From the NCBI GenBank assembly GCA_037142875.1, contig JBAWZV010000003.1, positions 62,001 through 126,000 on the forward strand: 64,000 nucleotides of DNA, in the 5' to 3' direction. The stretch is from PALSA-600 sp037142875 (lineage in GTDB: Bacteria; Actinomycetota; Thermoleophilia; Gaiellales; Gaiellaceae). Of the stretch, positions 59,758 to 64,000 are shown in pieces. Under the pieces are notes generated by a model. The model was not told where the DNA came from. It did no database searches and saw only the letters and a list, made by a program, of their open reading frames with translations. How positions within the stretch are numbered: the first letter of the stretch is position 1; every line of letters starts with the position of its first letter. The position numbers and the translations under genes were made by a program.

Positions 59758-59820
59758 ATGAACTCCTCCCCGCGCACCTGGTGGTCTTGGCGCACAAGCG
59801 GGGCGGGAGCCTGGGTCTGA
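59758..59820 (+). CDS. trpL: trp operon leader peptide
   Basis: 20 aa: M-N-S-S-P-R-T-W-W-S-W-R-T-S-G-A-G-A-W-V. Trp at positions 8, 9, 11 and 19, far above chance, directly before a terminator and trpE. This is the classic design for ribosome-mediated attenuation: ribosomes stall at Trp codons when charged tRNA-Trp is scarce. The stop codon overlaps a GGGTCT segment that can pair with AGACCC of the terminator, as expected of an antiterminator arm. No Shine-Dalgarno sequence is evident; it may be leaderless. Confidence 0.85.
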   Translation: MNSSPRTWWSWRTSGAGAWV

Positions 59821-59851
59821 ACGAGACCGCAGTGATTCCCCGTACCGCCCG

Positions 59852-59874
59852 AAGACCCGACGAGGGTCTTTTTT
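59852..59874 (+). terminator. trp attenuator (intrinsic terminator) masking the trpE ribosome-binding site
   Basis: A 7-bp stem, AAGACCC (59852-59858) and GGGTCTT (59864-59870), with a GACGA loop and a run of six T (59869-59874). The trpE ATG starts at 59876. The GAGGG that serves as trpE ribosome-binding site (59862-59866 region) is in the loop and 3' arm, so folding should both end transcription and hide the site. Confidence 0.85.
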
Positions 59875-59875
59875 G

Positions 59876-61114
59876 ATGCCCGAAACGACACCCAACACCG
59901 TGCTCGACACCGATCTCCTCACCCCGCTCGGGGCGTACCTCCGCTTGCGCGCGCCCGGACGTGCGAGCTTCCTGCTCGAGTCGGTCGACCAGGGACGGCT
60001 CGGCCGGTACTCGCTGGTCGGCGGCGGGACACGCCTCGTCGATGCCGCCGAGGCCGAGCGCTGCGGCGAGCCCGTCGTCGGGCACATCGGATACGACTGG
60101 ATCACCGAGCTGGAGCCGACCGTGCCGCTTCCGGACGCCGGATCGGGCCTCCCGGTGAGTCGCTTCGTGGTCGCAGACCAGCTCCTTCGCTTTGACCATG
60201 TTCAGGGTGTGTCCGAGGTGCTCCGCGGTGACCCCGAGGAGATCGCTGCTCTGCTCGCAGCGCCGCTCGACGCGCCGTCTGCCGACTCCGGGCACTCGTC
60301 GGGCCCGCTTGTGCGCTTCCCCGACCAGGCAACCCACGAGGCAGGCGTTCTGCGTTGCAAGGAGTACATCCGGGCCGGGGACGCGTTCCAGATCGTGCTC
60401 TCGCAGCGTGCGGAGCGCCCGACCTCGGCGACGCCGCTGGCCATCTACCGCGCGCTTCGCCGCATCAACCCCTCTCCGTACCTCTTCCTGCTCGAGCTCG
60501 ACGACTACGCGCTGATCGGCTCCTCGCCCGAGACGCACGTCAAGCTCGAAGGCACGCGCGCAAGCCTCAACCCGATCGCAGGCACGATCGCCGCGGGCGA
60601 AGGCGACGCCGAGCACCTGCTCTCATCCGAGAAGGACCGGGCCGAGCACGTGATGCTCGTTGACCTCGGCCGCAACGACCTCTCCCGCGTCTGCAAGCCT
60701 GGCACAGTGAAAGTCGAACGATTCCTCGAGGTCGAGCGCTTCTCGCACGTCACGCACCTCGTCTCCGAGGTCGCCGGCGAGATCAAGGACGGCATCGACG
60801 GATGGGACCTGCTTCGTGCAACGTTCCCGGCCGGCACCGTCTCGGGTGCACCGAAGATCCGAGCGATGCAGATCATCTCGGAGCTCGAGGGCTACCGGCG
60901 CGGCTTCTACGCCGGGGTCGTCGGCTACTCGATCCCAGGGGTTGGGCTCGACACGTGCATCGCGCTGCGCACGATGTTGCTGCACGACGGGGTCGCTCAC
61001 CTCCAGGCCGGGGGTGGGCTCGTCGTCGACTCCGACCCGACGGCCGAGCACGAGGAGTGCCTCAACAAGCTCGCGGCGGTCGAGCGTGCAATCGATCTGG
61101 CGGAGACACGCTGA
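59876..61114 (+). CDS. trpE: Anthranilate synthase component I
   Basis: 412 aa, shorter than the usual 450-520 because the N-terminal lobe is trimmed. The Trp-feedback motif LLES is at residues 33-36. The chorismate-binding part is complete: GDAFQIVLSQRAERP, INPSPYLFLLEL, PIAGTIAAGEGDAEHLLSSEKDRAEHVMLVDLGRNDL, FPAGTVSGAPKIRAMQIISELE, AGGGLVVDSDPTAEHEECLNKLAA. ATG at 59876; the TTG at 59873 would be in the T run. TrpG begins 1 nt after the stop. Confidence 0.96.
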   Translation: MPETTPNTVLDTDLLTPLGAYLRLRAPGRASFLLESVDQGRLGRYSLVGGGTRLVDAAEAERCGEPVVGHIGYDWITELEPTVPLPDAGSGLPVSRFVVADQLLRFDHVQGVSEVLRGDPEEIAALLAAPLDAPSADSGHSSGPLVRFPDQATHEAGVLRCKEYIRAGDAFQIVLSQRAERPTSATPLAIYRALRRINPSPYLFLLELDDYALIGSSPETHVKLEGTRASLNPIAGTIAAGEGDAEHLLSSEKDRAEHVMLVDLGRNDLSRVCKPGTVKVERFLEVERFSHVTHLVSEVAGEIKDGIDGWDLLRATFPAGTVSGAPKIRAMQIISELEGYRRGFYAGVVGYSIPGVGLDTCIALRTMLLHDGVAHLQAGGGLVVDSDPTAEHEECLNKLAAVERAIDLAETR

Positions 61115-61115
61115 G

Positions 61116-61679
61116 ATGGCCCTGCTCCTGATCGACAACTACGACTCGTTCACGTACAACCTGGCCCACCTGTTCGGCGAGCTCGGAACGGAGGTGATCG
61201 TGCGGCGAAACGACGAGATCACAGTGGCCGAGGCCGAGGCGCTCTCCCCGTCACACCTCGTGATCTCACCCGGGCCCGGACGGCCCGAGAATGCGGGCGT
61301 CTCGGAGGAGATGGTTCGTGCATTCGCCGGACGGGTACCGCTCCTCGGGGTCTGCCTCGGGCACCAGGCGATCGTGTCGGTCTTCGGCGGCACCATCGGC
61401 GCTGCCCGAACGCTCGTCCACGGGAAGGCAACAAACGTCCACCATGATGGGATCGGCCTGTTTACCGGGGTTCCGCAGGACTTCGCGGCCGGGCGGTACC
61501 ACTCGCTTGCGGCAACCGTCATGCCGGACGTCCTCGCCGTCTCTGCAACGGCGGCCGACGGTGAGGTGATGGCGGTTCGCCATCGCAAGCTCGCCGTCGA
61601 CGGCGTGCAGTTCCATCCCGAGTCGGTGCTCACCCCTGACGGCAGCACCCTCGCAGAGAACTTCCTGGAGGGCCGATGA
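61116..61679 (+). CDS. trpG: Anthranilate synthase glutamine amidotransferase component
   Basis: 187 aa, class I amidotransferase. LLIDNYDSFTYNL at the start, ISPGPGRPENAG, the nucleophile Cys in LLGVCLGHQAIV, HGKATNVHHDG and the His/Glu of GVQFHPESVLT are all present. It supplies ammonia to TrpE. The frame before 61116 lies inside trpE. It overlaps trpD by ATGA. Confidence 0.97.
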   Translation: MALLLIDNYDSFTYNLAHLFGELGTEVIVRRNDEITVAEAEALSPSHLVISPGPGRPENAGVSEEMVRAFAGRVPLLGVCLGHQAIVSVFGGTIGAARTLVHGKATNVHHDGIGLFTGVPQDFAAGRYHSLAATVMPDVLAVSATAADGEVMAVRHRKLAVDGVQFHPESVLTPDGSTLAENFLEGR

Positions 61680-62698
61680 TCATCCAGTCTGCGCTTGCCC
61701 GCCTGCTCGACGGCCACGACCTGCCGCTGGAGGACGCACGCGACGTGATGAACTCGATCATGTCAGGTGAGGCGACACCGGCCCAGATCGGCGGCTTCCT
61801 GGTCGCCCTGCGACTCAAGGGAGAGACCGCTGACGAGATCGCCGGGTGTGCCGAGGCGATGCGAGCACACGTGCTCCGGATTCATCCCCGCCGGGACGAC
61901 CTTGTCGACACCGCCGGGACAGGCGGAGACGGCGCCAACACCTACAACATCTCTACCGCAGCGGCGCTCGTCGCGGCTGCCGCCGGCGCGGGCGTCGCGA
62001 AGCACGGAAACCGGGCCGCCTCGTCTGCCACAGGCGCAGCGGACGTCCTCGAGGCGCTCGGGTTCGACATGGCGATGACACCGGAGCGGATCGAGCAGTC
62101 CGTCGACGAGCTCGGCTTCGGGTTCCTGTTCGCGCAGGCGCACCATCCGGCGATGAAGCACGCAGGCCCGGTGCGACGCGAGCTCGCCGCCCGCACCGTC
62201 TTCAACGTCCTCGGCCCCCTGACGAACCCCGCCGGTGCGCGTGCCCAGGTCGTCGGCGTCTACGACCCTGCGATCGCTCGTACGATCGCCGACGCTCTCG
62301 TGCGTCTCGACGCGCGGCGCGCGTACGTGGTTCACGGCGCAGGCGGGATCGACGAGCTCTCCCCTGCCGGACCGAACCTGGTCTGCGAGGTGAACGGCGG
62401 GACGGTACGCGAGTACCAGCTCGACCCCGCCGATCTCGGGATCCCCCGTTGCGACCCGGGTGAGCTCCGCGGCGGGGATGCAGCAACGAACGCGCAGGCT
62501 CTCCGTGACGTGCTCGCCGGGGCGCCGGGCGGCCACCGCTCGGCTGTCCTGCTGAACGCCGCGGGCGCCATCGCCGCGGCAGGACACGCCGCCGACCTCC
62601 GCGAAGGGCTCGAGCTTGCACGCACGGCAGTCGACTCGGGCGAGGCCGCGGCGCGGCTCGATCGACTCGTCGCGTTCTCCCGCGAAGGTGCGGCATGA
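61676..62698 (+). CDS. trpD: Anthranilate phosphoribosyltransferase
   Basis: 340 aa. It joins anthranilate to PRPP. The PRPP loop is VDTAGTGGDGANTYNISTAAALVAAAAG; KHGNRAASSATGAADVLEALG and FNVLGPLTNPAGAR are the anthranilate-side motifs. Overlaps trpG and the trpCF gene by 4 nt each. Confidence 0.97.
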   Translation: MIIQSALARLLDGHDLPLEDARDVMNSIMSGEATPAQIGGFLVALRLKGETADEIAGCAEAMRAHVLRIHPRRDDLVDTAGTGGDGANTYNISTAAALVAAAAGAGVAKHGNRAASSATGAADVLEALGFDMAMTPERIEQSVDELGFGFLFAQAHHPAMKHAGPVRRELAARTVFNVLGPLTNPAGARAQVVGVYDPAIARTIADALVRLDARRAYVVHGAGGIDELSPAGPNLVCEVNGGTVREYQLDPADLGIPRCDPGELRGGDAATNAQALRDVLAGAPGGHRSAVLLNAAGAIAAAGHAADLREGLELARTAVDSGEAAARLDRLVAFSREGAA

Positions 62699-63846
62699 GG
62701 TTCGCTGACTCCCTCGCTGCTCCAGGATTCGGCGCGATCGCCGAGTTCAAGCGCCGCTCACCGTCTGCCGGTGATATCCGGCCCGACGGTGACGTCGTCG
62801 CGATCGCCCGCGCCTACGCGAGCGCGGGCGCCCGGGCGATGTCGGTGCTCGTCGACGCGCGGTTCGGAGGCACCTGGGACGACCTGCGGGCGGCGCGAGC
62901 GGCGACAACGATCCCGCTGCTCGCCAAGGGCTTCTTCACCACTGCGGAGGATCTCCGAACAGCACGCGAGGCGGGCGCGGATGCGGTGCTTCTGCTGCTG
63001 CGCGACCTCGATGACGCGACGTGCGCACGCCTGCTGCGCGCGGCCAGCGACCTCGGCCTCGACACGCTCGTCGAGGCACACGACGCCGAGGAGCTGGCAC
63101 GCGCAACCGCACTCGACGCGCCCGTGATCGGTGTGAACGCCCGTGACCTCTCGACCTTCACGCTCGACCGCCAGACGCAGCTGTCACTCCTTGCAAAGGC
63201 ACCGCGCGATCGCACGGTGATCGCCGAGTCCGCGATCGTCTCGCGCGCCCAGGGAGCGGCCGCCGAGCTCGCAGGCGCCAAGGCGATGCTCGTCGGTTCG
63301 ACGCTGATGCGCGCGGCCGACCCGGGTGCGAAGCTCACGGAGCTGCTCTCCCGCCCGCTCGTCAAGGTCTGCGGGCTGACGCGCCAGGAGGACGTCAACG
63401 CGGCCGTCGAGGCCGGCGCCGATCTCCTCGGGTTCATCCTCGCGCAGGAGAGCCCTCGGCGCACCGACACGCTCCTCGAGGCGCCTGACACCGTGCTCCG
63501 TGTCGCGGTCTTCGTCGGCGACGAGCACGCGACCGACGCTGACCTCGTGCAGTTCTACGCACGTGAGGACGGCCATCGGGCGCGCGACGGGCAGCTTCGC
63601 CGCGGCGGCGTCCAGGTCGGCACGGTGGTCGACCTCCCCTGGGAGAGCGACGATCCGAGCCACCTCGACCGCGCTCGCGCAACTCCGGGGCGTGTCATGT
63701 TGGCTGGCGGCCTCGGCCCCGCCAACGTCCGCACCGCAATCGATGCCGTCTCACCCTGGGCCGTCGACTCGGCCCGTTCGACCGAGGTTTCTCCCGGAAT
63801 CAAAGACCACGAGGCGATTCGCGCCTGGATCGGAGCTGCCAGATGA
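62695..63846 (+). CDS. trpCF: Fused indole-3-glycerol-phosphate synthase and phosphoribosylanthranilate isomerase
   Basis: 383 aa. Residues 1-218 are TrpC: AEFKRRSPSAGDI, PLLAKGFF, GVNARDLSTFTLD, ESAI. Residues 222-383 look like TrpF: VKVCGLTRQEDVNAAVEAGADLLGFILA with the catalytic Cys226, then RVAVFVGDE, MLAGGLGPANVRTAI and SPGIKDHEAI. The TrpF half is about 40 residues shorter than normal. VQLHG is reduced to VQFYA, and the usual D-x-x-x-x-GGTG-x-x-FDW stretch is missing, though VVDLPW may keep the catalytic Asp (313). TrpC is N-terminally trimmed too. Fusions of C and F are typical of enteric bacteria; most actinobacteria use PriA for the F step. Confidence 0.92.
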   Translation: MRFADSLAAPGFGAIAEFKRRSPSAGDIRPDGDVVAIARAYASAGARAMSVLVDARFGGTWDDLRAARAATTIPLLAKGFFTTAEDLRTAREAGADAVLLLLRDLDDATCARLLRAASDLGLDTLVEAHDAEELARATALDAPVIGVNARDLSTFTLDRQTQLSLLAKAPRDRTVIAESAIVSRAQGAAAELAGAKAMLVGSTLMRAADPGAKLTELLSRPLVKVCGLTRQEDVNAAVEAGADLLGFILAQESPRRTDTLLEAPDTVLRVAVFVGDEHATDADLVQFYAREDGHRARDGQLRRGGVQVGTVVDLPWESDDPSHLDRARATPGRVMLAGGLGPANVRTAIDAVSPWAVDSARSTEVSPGIKDHEAIRAWIGAAR

Positions 63847-64000
63847 CGACGACCTTCGGCGCCTACGGGGGCCGCTATGTACCCGAGACACTGATTCCGG
63901 CGCTTGACGAGCTCACCGCGGGCTGGCTCGCAGCGCGTGAGGACGAGTCGTTCCGGCGTGAGCTCCGCGAGCTCCTGACGAACTACGCCGGGCGCCCGAC
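63843..64000 (+). CDS. trpB: Tryptophan synthase beta subunit, 5' end only
   Basis: The first 52 residues are visible: MTTTFGAYGGRYVPETLIP, then ALDELTAGWL and LRELLTNYAGRP, the standard TrpB N-terminus. The ATG overlaps the trpCF stop (ATGA). The window ends here; the PLP lysine is beyond it. Confidence 0.95.
   Translation, partial: MTTTFGAYGGRYVPETLIPALDELTAGWLAAREDESFRRELRELLTNYAGRP

Noticed and set aside
59758..59880. T-box riboswitch before trpE
   Set aside because: No T-box core sequence or specifier stem is seen. The Trp-rich leader peptide explains the region better.

Overview
The window is 64 kb of dense, GC-rich chromosomal DNA with one protein-coding gene after another. I found no rRNA, tRNA, CRISPR array, prophage or insertion sequence. 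Codon use, gene style and the order rpmE / prfA-prmC-tsaC-glyA-upp-wecA-atp point to a high-GC Actinomycetota genome. A deep lineage such as Thermoleophilia (Gaiellales-like) is my best guess, from protein style only; no marker gene here proves it.

Layout. (1) 0-6.6 kb, minus strand: an oligopeptide/dipeptide-type ABC importer in the unusual order permease C, binding protein, permease B, ATPase D, ATPase F, followed by a zinc-finger anti-sigma-like protein. (2) 6.7-24.5 kb, mostly minus strand: a housekeeping block of F-type ATP synthase genes (atpZ-like, atpI-like, B, E, F, H, A, G; the beta and epsilon genes are not here), wecA, upp, glyA, tsaC, prmC, prfA, an OsmC protein, YqhQ, L31, a threonine dehydratase-like enzyme and a SpoU methyltransferase. 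Three sulfotransferases and an FkbM methyltransferase sit between these genes, and an exostosin-like glycosyltransferase follows at 24.6 kb. (3) 25.6-30.6 kb: ETF-quinone oxidoreductase, EtfA, EtfB, a stand-alone B12-binding mutase subunit and a PduO cobalamin adenosyltransferase, interrupted by a chimeric-looking ORF. (4) 30.6-56.4 kb: a phosphate island. It holds a PhoB/PhoR-like two-component pair, pstS-pstA-pstC on one strand and pstB-phoU on the other, an arsenate cassette (arsR, thiol-type arsenate reductase, aquaporin-like channel), a PHP-domain/GT4 glycosyltransferase fusion, uppP, polyphosphate kinase, exopolyphosphatase, a HAD phosphatase-like protein, a PotABCD/PhnSTUV-type ABC importer, a second PHP phosphoesterase, a CHAD protein and a secreted phospholipase C/acid phosphatase. 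Runs of 11-bp repeats resembling PHO boxes lie before pstS, before pstC/pstB, before the secreted phosphoesterase and, more weakly, before the PHP-GT4 gene. (5) 56.5-59.7 kb: an ATP-grasp ligase, 3-hydroxyacyl-CoA dehydrogenase, NUDIX hydrolase and thiolase. (6) 59.7-64 kb: the trp operon, trpE-G-D-CF-B (trpB cut by the window end), preceded by a Trp-rich leader peptide and a terminator whose 3' arm contains the trpE ribosome-binding site.

How it fits together. Regions 4 and 5 read as phosphate capture (Pst, secreted phosphoesterase, possibly phosphonate or phosphate-ester import), storage and mobilisation (PPK, PPX, CHAD), protection from arsenate that enters through Pst, and possibly membrane-lipid replacement (PHP-GT4 fusion). 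Several genes carry a TAnnnT hexamer 6-9 nt before the start codon and no clear Shine-Dalgarno sequence, which suggests leaderless transcripts. Two genes, atpH and one ABC permease, appear to start at non-standard codons (ATA and CTG).
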